DNA from: Terebella lapidaria
Taxonomy: Eukaryota; Annelida; Polychaeta; Terebellida; Terebellidae
Length of the DNA stretch: 64,000 nucleotides
Reading direction: 5' to 3'
Assembly: GCA_949152475.1 (NCBI GenBank)
Contig: OX424563.1
Location: forward strand, 4,127,001-4,191,000
Below the pieces are notes generated by a model. It was not told the DNA's origin. It did no database searches and saw nothing but the letters and a program-made list of their open reading frames with translations. Each line of letters starts with the position of its first letter. Within the stretch, counting starts at the first letter, position 1. This document shows, piece after piece, positions 47,757-60,400 of this stretch. Made by a program: the position numbers and the translations under genes.

Positions 47757-50584
47757 TGTTTTATGAAGTGACTACTCAAATACCCTTGACATTATATCCA
47801 AATACACTCTAACAAGCACTCCGATGAATTACTTAACACCTTCATAGCATCTGGCTTCCTACCGACCGTTAATAAACCAACCAGAATAACACATAATAGT
47901 GCGACATTAATCGATAATATATACGTAAAGTGTTCCAACTACAATAATGTTAAATCTGGCATAATACTAAGGGATATATCTGATCATTTGCCCTTGTTTA
48001 CTGTTATGGGGGATACTTGATACTTCGTCCAGCAAGGTACAGTCCCTAACTATAACTTGTCGTCCTCTCACTTCTGAAAATATGATGTATATATGTAATG
48101 ATCTCAATTCAACAGACTGGACATATCTCGACCGAAGATATCCTTCACAAACAAAGTGAAACAGGCTATGGACAAATTTGCTAATGAAATAGACAAAACA
48201 ATCCCACGAAAACGTGTAATAAAAGAACCCTGGATGACACAAGATTTGTTACAGTCATCATCCAAATGTATCAAACTTTATAAAAAAGTGCCTACGTAAA
48301 TCAAAAACAGATAGTTCTTACCAAAAATATATTAAGCATAGGAACTTATTCAGAGCTTTGAAGAGACAATGCAAACGTGAATACTATGGGTCTCTTCTTG
48401 ATAAATACAAATTTGATGTGAAAAAAACGTGGAAAATTTCGACCAATGTTGTAGGGTGAACAAATGACAAATCATCAATCACCGACACCTTTCTTATCAA
48501 TAATAAACCTGAGACTGATCCAACCAAAATCGCTGACGGGTTCTGCAAATATTTCTCAAACATAGGCGTTTCACTGGCAGAACAAATTCCATCAGCCCCT
48601 AAACATTTCACTGAATATCTAAGTAAACAACCGTACCCAAACTCTATATTTCTCAACCTCACTGATCCCAACGAGGTCATGAAAATGATAGACTCATTGA
48701 AAGGCAAAAAATGTTCAGGAGTTGATAATTTGAGTAGTCACTTCATAAAACAGATAAAACATGTAGTTTGCACCCCAATATCATTACTAATAAACAAATC
48801 AATTTCAACGGGAATTGTCTCTCAGCAAATGAAAACGGCGAAAGTAATCCCAATCTACAAAAATAAAAACAAGCAAATGCTGAATAACTATAGGCCAATA
48901 TCACTATTACCCTGTTGCTCTAAATTCTTGGAAAAAAATCATCCACACACGACTGTATACGTTTCTTGTACAACATAATATACTCTATCCTAAGCAATAC
49001 GGATTTAGGCCCAAACATTCAACTATTAATGCAGTTACAGAATTTGCATTCAATACCCTAACTGGCCGTAACAATAACATGTACACACTTGGAGTTTTCC
49101 TGGACCTCTCCAAGGCATTCGATACTATTGACCATTCTATTCTGTTGTCCAAATTTGAATATTATGGTATTCGAGGGATTGCCTTGGAGTGGTTCAGAAC
49201 CGTGAGCAGTATGTCAAGTTCAAAAACTCATTACAAACCTCTATCCTATAAAATACGGTGTGCCAAAGGGTTCAGTATTGGGTCCGTTGCTTTTTATCAT
49301 ATATTCAAACGATATTCCCAACTCAATAACAAAATCAAAATGTTTTTTATTTGCAGATTATACAACGTTGTATTATACTCACAGTAATCTTCAACACCTA
49401 TATCACATTGTTGAATCAGATATCCTCCTCATGATTAATTGGTTCCGGAGCAACAAATTATCACTTCCTAAGCAAAAGCAAAACTAAAATAATCTTATTC
49501 TCCAAGAAGCTGGTACACAACTACAACACCCATTCGTTAAAAGTCAATACCGAATACATTAAACCATCACTTTCTGTTAAATTTCTTGGTATCCATATAG
49601 TATGCTTTTTAAAAAAAATTAGCTGGAAATGACTCAAAAGACAATGAATTGATCAAGGTCCATCAAAGGCAACAATAATACAGGTCACAAATACAAATGT
49701 GAGACTCATATGCATCCTTTAGAAGAAAAAAAACATATTGTAGAGATTATGATAAAACAACCGCCATAAGTAAGAAATTTCATATAGGAATTTTTGAAAA
49801 AAAAAATTAAAAACAAAAAAAACATAATACCTCCTTCAGTGAATATTTGAATATTTGTGTGAATGTTTTCGAAACATTTGAATGTAAACTTCACGGATAC
49901 AAACATGGACAAAACCCCAGACACAGGCACACCCAGATGCTGTGCGCACAATCTGTGCTGATCTTAAGGATGACCCTACAAAAGTTCATTTTTAATGTGG
50001 AATTCAACAAAATACAGGCAAACATATTGGCTATGGCAGTATGGCTAAAAAATGTTATATTTGGCATATATCACGATGTCTATTTTAACTTTTCAGGCTA
50101 GTTTTTATATTCCAGTGTAAAAATTTGCTGACTTTTTAAATATATTCATCTATAGAGCAATAAACGATAGGTGGCATTAGAAAAAAATCGTTTATATGAC
50201 AGAGGCAATGTGTGAGACATATTCAATTTTCATACAAATGACAAGCTTTTCTACATTTTATTGGGTGTTCTGTCTGCTCGATCATCAATTCACAGTTGTT
50301 GAAAATACTCATCAGCATTATTTCTTGGGATGTGTTTCTATTCATATTAATGGTAATAGCAATTTAATAAAATATTGATTAGTTTCACATAATTCAAGGG
50401 ATAACAATTGTCTTCAAATGAGCTACGTGACCAAACTTGATTTTTTTGTCTCTGTCACAGTTTGAGGTAAGGATGTGGATTAAGCATAAAGCTGGGGATG
50501 TGCTGGTTGTCAGCACAGAACCATCCACCCTTGTGATATTACATCTGTACAGAAACCGAAATATATTACTCTTCATTTTCAAAA

Positions 50585-50869
50585 ATGGAGAACTACAAAA
50601 CAGAAAGTTCAATTGGGTATGTTCCTTATGTGCCAAGAAGAATAGTTGAATCGCTGAAAAAGCCGACAATGACTTTATACAAAAAGCATAAAACTGCCAA
50701 CAAGCCAAACATCACAGGAAGTGCAGTTATTCACCAACTGGTCAGAAAGAGAAAGCTTGTCTCTGACGGCATGCATCAAGAGGACACTCAGAGGAAACAT
50801 CTGAAATCCAGCTCATGGCAAGATATTCACTCCAAGCTGACTTCACTCCCAGTCATTGGTCAGAAATGA
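50585..50869 (+). CDS. YVP-family small basic protein, duplicate B (shorter)
   Basis: A 94-residue protein, eight replacements away from duplicate A over the shared length. The motifs IGYVPYVPRR and SSWQDIHSKLTSLPVIGQK are intact. It ends eight residues earlier because the codon after GQK is TGA where duplicate A has TTA; the following bases still resemble duplicate A's coding end. AATAAA follows at 50,953-50,958. Conservation of the frame against a roughly 10 percent diverged background supports a real gene in both copies, though this one may be slightly degraded. The function is unknown. Confidence 0.7.
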   Translation: MENYKTESSIGYVPYVPRRIVESLKKPTMTLYKKHKTANKPNITGSAVIHQLVRKRKLVSDGMHQEDTQRKHLKSSSWQDIHSKLTSLPVIGQK

Positions 50870-50952
50870 GAACAAAATACAGTCGGTGGATAGAATCATG
50901 CATTTGTAATGTGTATATCATAATCATAATTATATTCACCATTCATATGGCA

Positions 50953-50958
50953 AATAAA
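50953..50958 (+). promoter_or_regulatory. Polyadenylation signal AATAAA
   Basis: AATAAA 84 bp after the stop of the gene at 50,585, in the same place as in duplicate A. Confidence 0.6.
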
Positions 50959-51376
50959 ACTGTCAAACATGATTTTATTTTTGTTCTGTCAGTATGAGTT
51001 ATGGGCATCATTTCAGGAGTAACCTTCGTCTTGCAATTAGGATCAGTATCAGTCATATCCATCGATGAAATGTTTGAACAGCAATTGACAGTTTAAAATA
51101 TGCACACCATTAACATTAATAGCGTGATATTTGCAACAAATAAGACAACGCCGAAAATAAAACACTACTACCAGCCAGTATCAGTAGGAAGCAAGGACAA
51201 AGTGCTCGGATATAAATAATGTGTTCTGGAACAGACGCACATCTAAAATGCAAAAAAAATATCATGCTCTAATATTTGCATCAAAGTTTTGTTGAATATA
51301 TGCACCAGATCACTGTTCATTCTGAATGGAACTCGCAGATGCCACGCGTTGTATCTACATGAAGTTCTATACAATA

Positions 51377-51580
51377 TGATAACAATATCAGTCCCAGGTC
51401 AATATTTCATATTCCAATTATTCACGTTATGATCGTGATCAGAATGCATACGTTATGGTTTAGTTGTTGCTTCATTGTTTATTCCTCATTCATTGTAAAT
51501 ATCATTTTTCATCGGCAAATAGCTGCTTGCAGCTATTGTTTTTGTTGTTTTACCCCGACGTTAAATAAAGTTATCTTAAT
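51377..51580 (+). mobile_element. Short 5'-truncated retroposon tail
   Basis: About 200 bp present in the second duplicated segment and absent from the first (near 44,375). It ends TTTACCCCGACGTTAAATAA then AGTTATCTTAAT, the style of a LINE or SINE 3' end. Borders are approximate. Confidence 0.6.
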
Positions 51581-51740
51581 ATCCATATATATATCATAGA
51601 CTGAAATCAATACATGTCACTAAATCAAACGGACAACTATTTATATCGCATCTTGTGCATTTTCTGACACTTGATATTCATTTTCAAGTTGCAACATAAT
51701 TTTGAATGGCATATATATTCAAAATTGGCCAGATCAGCAC

Positions 51741-51986
51741 CTAGTTTGAAATAGATGGTGATGGTGTTGCGTTTGGATGACTGTTTGTATCAGTGTGGCT
51801 CGGGTGAATGAACTGATAGGAAGACCGTCCAACAGAAATTGCGGGTCCTCCTTGATCATGTCCAAGCACCATGGCCAAATGAAAATTAGTCCAAGGGCAA
51901 AGAAATGTTTCTTTTTTCGAGAAATATAGCATGTTGAGCCATAATATTTCTCTCATCTCCATTGTTGTTTTTTTACCCTTAACCAT
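51741..51986 (-). other. Minus-strand open frame conserved in both duplicated segments
   Basis: An 81-codon minus-strand frame shares the block VLGHDQGGPAI and the ending PSPS(I/F)SN with a 69-codon frame at 44,742-44,533. The nearby nucleotide sequence is similarly conserved, so the coding signal is weak. It may be an unrecognised exon or just duplicated non-coding DNA. Confidence 0.25.
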
Positions 51987-52280
51987 ACAATATGTTTGTT
52001 ATTACTCTTTCTCTAAATTAAAAAAAAATCTTTCTAATTGTTCGAAGTGCAATATGCCAATGTAATAACCAGAAAATTATTCAGTTGTGTGGAAATACAT
52101 ACAGTCACTAGAAAGTCACCCAAGGTTGAACACACAGTTTCCAATATGAAAGAAAGCATCAAATGATGTCAACAAATAAATCACTGCACAAACATCATGA
52201 ATATGTGACATAGGACATTCCATTAGTCATAAGTTAGTACTCAATTATTCATTGATTTATATCATTCATGCCTGAAGAAA

Positions 52281-52816
52281 ATTAGTTTTTATTGATACAT
52301 CTATTGAGTATGATGGATGTAATAAAAACTAACTATATCGAATGCAATGTATAACAGGAACAATACTCAAATTATAAAATGCAGAGCATTACTTGTGGCT
52401 GATTTTATGATGCTATGGACTGATTGAAGTCTCCACACACACTACAAGATTTATGTATTGAAGCCATGGGCATAAGAAAAGATGGGGAACCATAACTTGG
52501 AAAAATATCTAGCTAAGCGGGCAGTGTATACTACAGTAAAAAATCATATATGTACACTAGACTTAGTACATATAAACACCGTCAGCAATATCCCAGATGG
52601 GGCAACAAAACGATGCACCAGTTTGGCACAAAATGCTCCATTGAATAGGTCATGTGACCAACAGTGCATTGGCGCCAAAGAGCAGAGAGGCACCTGACGA
52701 CTACTACTAAAACTAAAGTTCAAGGATGAAATACTCGTATAATATACCCCTATGATGTGCTGTCACACAAGCATGACGGAATCTCTTGTTCACTCTGTGT
52801 CAATTAGAACAAAATA
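52281..52816. other. Interval without a recognised gene
   Basis: The frame 52,482-52,697 is open but has no domain, no paralogue and no polyadenylation signal nearby. Confidence 0.4.
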
Positions 52817-53690
52817 GCCCAAGGGCACAGAAAGGTTACCGGATAACTATATAGTATTAAACAGCAACCAATATTGCTGTTACGACCTTTCAAGGCTATT
52901 GAAAGAACAAATTCAAGTTCACCTGTAAATTCGCCGTATATGACTTCCCATTTGAACGTGTCAATACTTAAGCTCCATTTTGAAGTATTCTGGGAGATTA
53001 ATCTCTACAGATCCCATAATAAAGGCTCAATTCACCCAAAAAATCAATGGCAAAATACGTTTTTGGCTGGAAATACGTTTTTGGCTCGAAACGAATAGTG
53101 ACCTGATTCGGGCAAAACCCTTTGAAAAATCTATATGGCTGCCAGTTGTAGATCGGCGACTCAAAAGCAATGAAACTTGTACAGGTCGCGAATTAAGGTA
53201 CATATGTGGAATGATTTGAAACAAAAATGTCAAAGCTGTCTTTACAGGTGTCGAGAAAAATGGCCGCCTGAGTCAGAAATTGGTGTCTTTTTGACAAAAA
53301 AAAATGCTGTTTTGACCTCTCAAATCATTGTAGGTCAAATTCAAGGTCACCACTGAAACTGCAGCATATGGTTTCCCATTTGAATGTGCCAACACATAAG
53401 TTCTATTCTGAAGTGTTGTAGGTGTGTACTCAATACAACTGCCATTATGAAAGAAATTTTGGGTGAAATTTATTAAGCCCGATAAAAAGATTCAAATGGG
53501 GTAATTTTTTTTTTTTTCGAAAATTCAAAATGGCTGGTATACGCGATTCAAGGGCAACAAAACTTCTATATATTGCAAAGGTAGATAAGGGAATCTTTGG
53601 AAACAAAAATATCAAAACTAAATAATATCTCCCTCTTAAATTATTTGATTTTTGTACAAAATTTCAGAAATATGGCCATGCCATACACTT
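52817..53690 (-). mobile_element. Diverged minus-strand relative of the pearl/HINE-like element
   Basis: The sequence AGCCCAAGGGCACAGAAAGG then TTACCGGATAAC at 52,817 corresponds to the right end of the element at 20,647-22,044 read on the other strand (GGCCAAGGGCCGAAGATAGG, TTACCGGAC). Following blocks (ATGGCCGCC, AGGTCAAATTCAAGGTCACC) match its interior. This second terminus supports the boundary of the family. The far end near 53,690 is degraded. Confidence 0.55.
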
Positions 53691-54139
53691 GATTGGGGCT
53701 TATCTAAAGGCCTGAGATACAAAGCGAAAAGCCTGTCTTCTGTGGGGCAATGCAACACGCACTTCTCGTACATATCCACGATACAGCGAGGCATCGTAGG
53801 CATCCACGGTTTTTGGTTCAACGCGACGATGGTTCAAACACCCTGGTTGGTTTTGTCGACGGCCATCGTTATCTGTCAAACACTCAATCTGTGGGTTGAT
53901 CCATGGTTGATTTTTGTGTTCCTTAGCGGCGTGTAATGCAAAATGTATCCCAAACAGATAGATAAGCGTACCCAGCAGTTATCCCAGGTATTCATTGAAA
54001 AATAAATCATTACTGGTAGACACAGTAAACACGCTGGGAATTGTATTTCTTTTAATTATAATACTCGATGTACATATTCTCGGACTCCACCATTTCCGTC
54101 CAATGGCGAGAGCAAATCCAACATATTTCGATCTTGCAC

Positions 54140-54500
54140 TCAGAAGTAACATGACATGATTTGGGGCTCAAAACAACAAATCGGCAGTAAATCACCAGCA
54201 TGTGTTATTTTAGGAGGGTTTTTGAGACTATTCCGCAAAGTTCTAACAAAGTGTAGGCAGTTCCATCGAGCTGTGATTGACAAATACCGGCCCGGACAAG
54301 GCGCTAGAAACGAGGGCATCTCCTCATAACAAACTCCTCGATCCTGGAAGAGTTCTGTCCCCTGGTAGCATCGCCATAAACGGGACACGACACTGGCTAA
54401 AATCAAAGCGTCTGGCGACCTCAACCTGTCGTACTCCATCTTCAATGAGCCGGACTGGTCGAGCCACGTCAGTGCACTCAGGTGGTGTCGTACAGCACCA
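54140..54500 (-). pseudogene. Tc1/mariner transposase relic, N-terminal helix-turn-helix region
   Basis: Minus-strand frames contain RPVRLIEDGVRQVEVARRFD, matching the Tc1-like N-terminal helix-turn-helix, then, in a different frame, VVSRLWRCYQ and LSITARWNCLHFVRTLRN, the second helix-turn-helix linker region. The fragment is frameshifted and lacks the catalytic DDE domain, so it is dead. No inverted ends were found nearby. Confidence 0.65.
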
Positions 54501-54659
54501 CAATGTGGAAAAAAATAAAGATGACAACCAGCATGAAAAGAAACATTTCAACTTTGACTTCTCTTGTAAAAAATAATGACCAAATTGAACAACAAAAAAG
54601 CCCTTGCAGTGTACACATGTGAGTATGGGCATGATGCTAAGTTTGGGTGTGTTCAATCA

Positions 54660-57368
54660 AGTTGAACAAACTTGAACTCCATGGGTATTTGCATCACTCA
54701 AACGTGAACAACAGGAGAATGGCCTAAAATGAGCAAAAAATATTTTGAAAAAAAAACTAATATATTAACGTGATTTACACTATTGGGTAATCCTAGGTAC
54801 CAATCTCACAAAAATCCACCTGATTCTTTCACCTTCTAGAATTCGGGAGGCAAATTTTCACTCGAGCAAATGTTTAGCATACATTCTGATACATTTTGTC
54901 TGGGTAGAAAATGTTGTGTTGAGTTATGAATGTGTTGTTAATTTTGAAAGAAATGGATATTTATGTAGAAAACTGAACTTAAAATATATTTTATGAGTCG
55001 AATGAGTAATTTTCTGAACATATGAAGAATTTACACCTAGTAAATAGTTGTAAAATATTTTTCATAACACATGGATTAAGGCACAATGTATCTTACAAAG
55101 TATCTCATCAAAAATGCACATATTTTAATAGTATAGGATTTCATGATAATTGTTTGAATAATGAATACAAATATACAATACCTCAAACTGGTTCTGCGGT
55201 GTTGTACATAATACTACCATAATTATCTGCTTGATCTAGATTTGATACTCTGGATTTCGTCTGGCCCATATGTGAAGATGTCCAGATCAATTGAGTCCTT
55301 GAAATGGTACTCTTGTGTAAATGCCACTTGTACATTATCATGTCGTGGTCCTTAAAGTAGGTGAATGGATCATCAGAAAACACTGGAAAGCAAAAAGATT
55401 CACACCATAAAAAACAGGGTTTAATTGAAAATCTTCGTCAGAAAACAAACATCATTGACATTTCATTTTGCTGACTATTAAAACCATTGGAAAAACGACT
55501 CTCATTACCATCTAAAATTCTGTTCTCTAAGAATGGTAAAAGGCATCCATCAAGAACACAATAGTAAGCAAACTAGATCCATTTAATTTTCCGTTTTATT
55601 CCATAGCAATAAGGATCTATAATGTATAACGCGGCATCGAAAATGAACATGAACGTCCTGTTCTAAACAAAATATCAGTATAGGTTATTGAAAAAGTAAT
55701 CATTCATGAAATTTGACAAAAAAAATTAGTTGATGTGATTCTCGTTCAGAGCGAACTGCTGGGAAGGTATCAACGATTTAATCAAATCTTTAATGAAAAC
55801 ATTTATCAACACAAAATTGATATGCCAGCGTATTCACCAAAAAATGATTAAGATATTTCGACCTATTTTACACTTATCGATTTTTCCGATATTTGTTTTT
55901 TGGATGCAAAATTGCAGCAACAAGTACCTTAATTCGATGATAGTTTCATGAAAATTTACAATGAATCGACAATAGTTTCGTGAGCGTCTTTAGAAGAGCG
56001 ACCCATTAGGGCACATTCATATCCATCTCAAACTATAAACACTGTACATATGTATGCTGATAATAAAAAACACATCAAAATCATACATAAAATTATACTG
56101 GATACAGTCACTAAATCTGGCTTCCAATAATATACTACATGTCTTCCATGCGAAAAAATACATTGATGCTATAACCACTTTTACAATTGACAAAATTCAT
56201 TTATTCTGTAGAAATTTTATTTATATTAAAATTTTATATTTATTGTCCATAGAATGATAGATCATACAAATTTGGGTCTGAGAATATGTATTAAATGTCT
56301 AAATTAAGTTGCCAAATCAAGATTCAAACTCGGACCAATCAATCTCGGATAAATGGTTTTCTCAAAGTGGCCCGCATGTGGGCGTGTTCTACACACAGTC
56401 TGATGACGTCATTGTCATTCGTCTAGATACGCTGGCAACCGGCTATGTAGACACGCCGATCATTCTCTATCCAGTGTTTTCATGTGTTTTCAACGACAAT
56501 TTTCTGAGAATAGACGTCGAACTTTGTATATTTCCTATATAATCCTAACTATCTCGAGAAGTACTTTCAAGTTTGCGTGATAAACAAAAATGCTACTTTA
56601 ATAGAATCCTTATAAGCGATAGTTCTGGTATTGCCATAAAAGTTGTACTTGTACAAATTTATTTTCTCACTGCCAAGGTATCCGTTGCATTGAGTGTCAC
56701 CCATTCAATGAACTTCTAGTATGGTGTGTCAGGTGACTCCTCGTTTGTTTGTATGCAAATATGTAAGGCCTCCTGAAATGTTTTCCAAAGCACAGAATGA
56801 GTGCACAGAGATTTCCAAACAGGCACTTTTTTCAGCTTTCAACAGAGATCTTGTGATCAACATGGATGAGTAATGAGTCTATGTCATGATCCTGTTGTAA
56901 GAGTAACTACAACACATACCTGCACAAAACTGGACAATTCTACATTGGACAAATGAGAGTTCGGATATTTGGGCCATGTAAATGGGCGAGACACATTGGT
57001 GACTGTAATGATTCCGATACATTGAATTGCGATGGTATAGATCCAGTGCCGGAGCATTTTTCATGTGCTTTGGTCAAATGGAAGCAGTGATATGTGGAAT
57101 CAATAATCACACAATTAGATACAACGTGGCTGAACAGCACTGATTACATTGAAATGTGAGCAAGTTCTAATTATTGGTGTGTGGAAACACCTTTTTCTCA
57201 AATTCATTGCAAAAATTGATAAATAATTGAAAACGAAATTGGATTCTAGATGAGCACATCAAGAACCAAAATTGGAACAAGGAAGTTCAATTACTTTTCC
57301 GATTTGTTTTTGACACAGCTGGCGATGCTAATTGAAATATTTTTGGTATTTGGTTCCCCAAAAAGCTG
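54660..57368. other. Upstream region of the secreted-protein gene, no other gene seen
   Basis: AT-rich, with short unrecognised frames (55,022-55,222; 56,309-56,542). The latter lies in a less AT-rich patch (56,330-56,480) with DSNSDQSISDKWF, but no domain or repeat partner was found. Confidence 0.45.
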
Positions 57369-57376
57369 TATAAATA
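57369..57376 (+). promoter_or_regulatory. TATA box of the secreted-protein gene
   Basis: TATAAATA lies 65 bp upstream of the start codon at 57,434, placing a transcription start near 57,400 and leaving a short 5' UTR. Confidence 0.7.
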
Positions 57377-57433
57377 TGGGTCTCTTGTTCTGGTGAAAGC
57401 ATCCCCCGGACGGAGTGCAAGACTTCTGTCACC

Positions 57434-60400
57434 ATGGACTCCAGGCTGATTTTCTGTGCCGTTCTTGTGGTAGTCGTTCATGTGGAAGGCTACTCCTATC
57501 CTACAACGCCAGCTCCTGACCGTAAGTGTGGAAACTTGTTAGGCAATCATGTATCAACTTCGATACCAATAGACACCACTGTTCTGGTAGTTGGATGAAC
57601 ACATTTCCTTGACTAACGCGTTCGGTATTGATTATGGTTGGGTATGGGCCCCGGACTGAGAAATTTGTTGCTGTCTACAACATAATATATAGGATATGCC
57701 TGAAAACTTTTCAGGCAACCATGTATCAACACTGATACCATTAGACAGGACTTTCCTGGTAGTTGGATTTGCATTGTTTTTTTAATAAAGCATCCGTTAT
57801 TTTCTGTGGTTGGCTATTTGGGGCTCAGATTAAGAGGCTAATTAATGTCTATAATATAATTGTCAAACAAATCAGGATACAAACTGTCTGACGATAGGTA
57901 TACATGTATTAACAATTTTTAAACTGGGTTTATGATGAGAGACGAGAATTGTACGTGGTGCAAAGCCCCACATCTCCACGGGTGAAATAAGTCATTATGG
58001 CAGGCTCATTTCTGGCACTCTTTCCATTTTATGGCAAACTTCCTTTTATATTCGTGTAATTGCATGAGCCTATATATCAGAGGAACGATGTTCATGTAAC
58101 AAAAATACCGGCGTAAAAGAAATGGTATTTTGCAGAAATAGTTGCTGATTAATATACGTCCAAGTATATATGTACAATTATATACGTAAAACAAACGTTA
58201 AAGACTACTACCGTTTGGAAGCAGATTTTCCCATGGATCGACCAGAATACCCCCATTGGATTCCAATAATGTACTCAAAAATTATCCAATATGGGGAGAC
58301 AATAACGTTGTCTTCACCTTGCGATTTGCAAAGCATTTCAGACATATTTCAAATGTTCGGCAGAGGGTAATTCCGGACTTTGACTACAAAGTATCGACTG
58401 TTAAGCCAGAAGGTTATAAGCGCCATTTTTGTCCAAAATCACTTTTTGTCATATTTGGAATATATTATCTATATATTATCTATTATCTATTATCTAATTA
58501 TCAATGCACCAGCCTTATAAAGCGAAAATACATAGATTTATTAATGTTTTTCTAAAAGGTTATAAGTGCCATAGCAATTGATACAGATAAGCCAGAAGGT
58601 AAAAAGTGCCACTGAAAAACGCCAGGACACAAGTGAATCACAAATAAAATACATATAAACACCAAGAAGTGCCAGAAGGTTACAAGCGCCATGTGTACCA
58701 GGCTCACACAGTGCAGAATGTATGTGCATGACTGCGTAGGTATGTTCTTTCTTCTATATCATGTACCCATAGCCATGACATGAATAAATTGTTTCAGGCA
58801 TAAAGGCACAAGAGAATGTTACTTTGGATGCAGCAGGCAACAATGGCACGGGGCCTGAGCTTGACGAAACATGGCATATTTTGTTCCGTAAATATAACAT
58901 ATCGGATGTTGAAACAGTGATGACAAGCTGATCAATTTTTTTTTGCTTTTTCTCGGTAATCTGCACTAGACTGCTGCCTCATGTGTAAAGCCTAAGCCAT
59001 GTCAGGCCAAGCTTTCTCTGTGTCTAGGGTGTTTATCAGCACGCGCGTTTGTGTGTGTGTGTGTGTGTGTGTGTGGTCACGGTGGCCATCATTCCCGCGT
59101 TTTTGCCGATTAAAAATTCAATTCCGTGTTGTTATAGTTAGGTCCCGCGTTATGGTAAAAGTTTCGAAATGGGCCTGGTAAAAAACGATAAATTCATACA
59201 GATACCTAATGCATTGGCGTACAACCTAGTTCGACGGAATATATATCAACGGTCAATAGACAATAGCTTGATATTTATTAGTCCAATCATCATTTTGCAC
59301 CAGTGACCACAGTTACGTTGATCGGGCGACAGTTGTCAAAATCGGGGGATATTTTCGTGCTAAATTAGCCATACAAATACATAAATAAGTAAAACATGAT
59401 ACAGAAATGTGTATTAGGATTAGTTAATGTCCAAGAAACATGAATAAGCCATATTTTCCCTGACGAACAGCTTGAATCGGTTCCTGATCGAAAGTTTGTT
59501 GCATCCGCGTTATTGCTCATCAAGAACACGCGAAATTGCTGGGGATCGAGGCTGATATAATGTGTATGCAGTCGGCCACAATCATGCAGATGATAAAATA
59601 TGTTTATTTATTTTCATCCACTTACACGAAGGGCGCTGCTCGATCCAGCTGAACACATATTTTCGATGAATTTGTTAAGAATTACTGAAAAAAATAAGCG
59701 TTGCTGTTATAATGTTTCAGTCATGTTATTTCCAGCACCGACATTTTTGATAAACAGACCTAAACATAACTATGTTTATTTTTGGCATTAATCTCAACAA
59801 TCAGTGCCTACAGTAGTTCCACTGAATTGTAGCATTAGCGTGAGATGAAATGATGACAACCAGCGCAGGCCTCATCACGAGGCAGTATTTGGGACCTGTT
59901 TCACCAAACTCCGATATTGAATCCGAACCTGGTTCTTCTCATGTGGGTCGAGGTCCTCGCTATGGGGCTTTCTATTTTCATGTATTCTGTACATATATTC
60001 TGACGAAACTGTTGGACCGAAGCGGCCCACAGTGTGGCATAATCAATAGACCAAGGAGGCATACACATCATCCTCAATGTCCGTATGTAATGCATTTTAT
60101 TATGTGTATATCTATACTTCAACGTTTATAGCATAATGGTTGAATGTAGGGTGTAAAAAGATGGGTGACATCTCTGACGGAATATTTTGCAATCATATAA
60201 CATTGATAGCGTCACCCCTCGTCCCAGTTCTGGATATACATGTATGTGGAATATTGCAGGAATATCAAAAGATCCGGAATCGCGAAAACACCGCTTTCTC
60301 TGAATAAGGGCGGATAATTTCATTAACTAAGTACCAATATATCGTCCACAAAATGTGGATATATCGTTTGGATACAAGTTACCACTAAATGATGCTATAC

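Larger units (their letters stand above)
46200..49605 (+). mobile_element. Decayed APE-type LINE (Jockey/CR1 group), interrupted and truncated
   Basis: Endonuclease pieces occur at about 46,320-46,790 (LHLNIHSLPKK, LLCETFLND, RGGGVALYIHD) and continue after an inserted LINE at about 47,860-48,000 (ISDHLPLFTV). Reverse transcriptase blocks follow: [19 protein letters not shown] (about 48,885), [17 protein letters not shown] (about 49,095), [18 protein letters not shown] (about 49,265) and FLFADYTT (about 49,350). The last replaces the catalytic FADD with FADY, so the enzyme would be inactive. Frames change several times. The element stops at about 49,605 (FLGIHI), without a C-terminal tail, exactly where the second segmental duplication begins. 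Confidence 0.85.
49612..52280 (+). repeat. Segmental duplication, second copy (about 2.7 kb)
   Basis: Matches 42,373-45,000. It starts immediately at the point where the older LINE breaks off. It carries the YVP-family gene at 50,585 and one private insertion (about 51,377-51,580). Confidence 0.88.

Noticed and set aside
53652-53936. Plus-strand frame of 94 codons
   Set aside because: It starts in the edge of a repeat, has no domain or paralogue, and lacks polyadenylation context.
59925-59990. AGGTTCGGATTC on the minus strand, similar to a tRNA/SINE B box
   Set aside because: No matching A box, cloverleaf or SINE tail was found at the expected distance.
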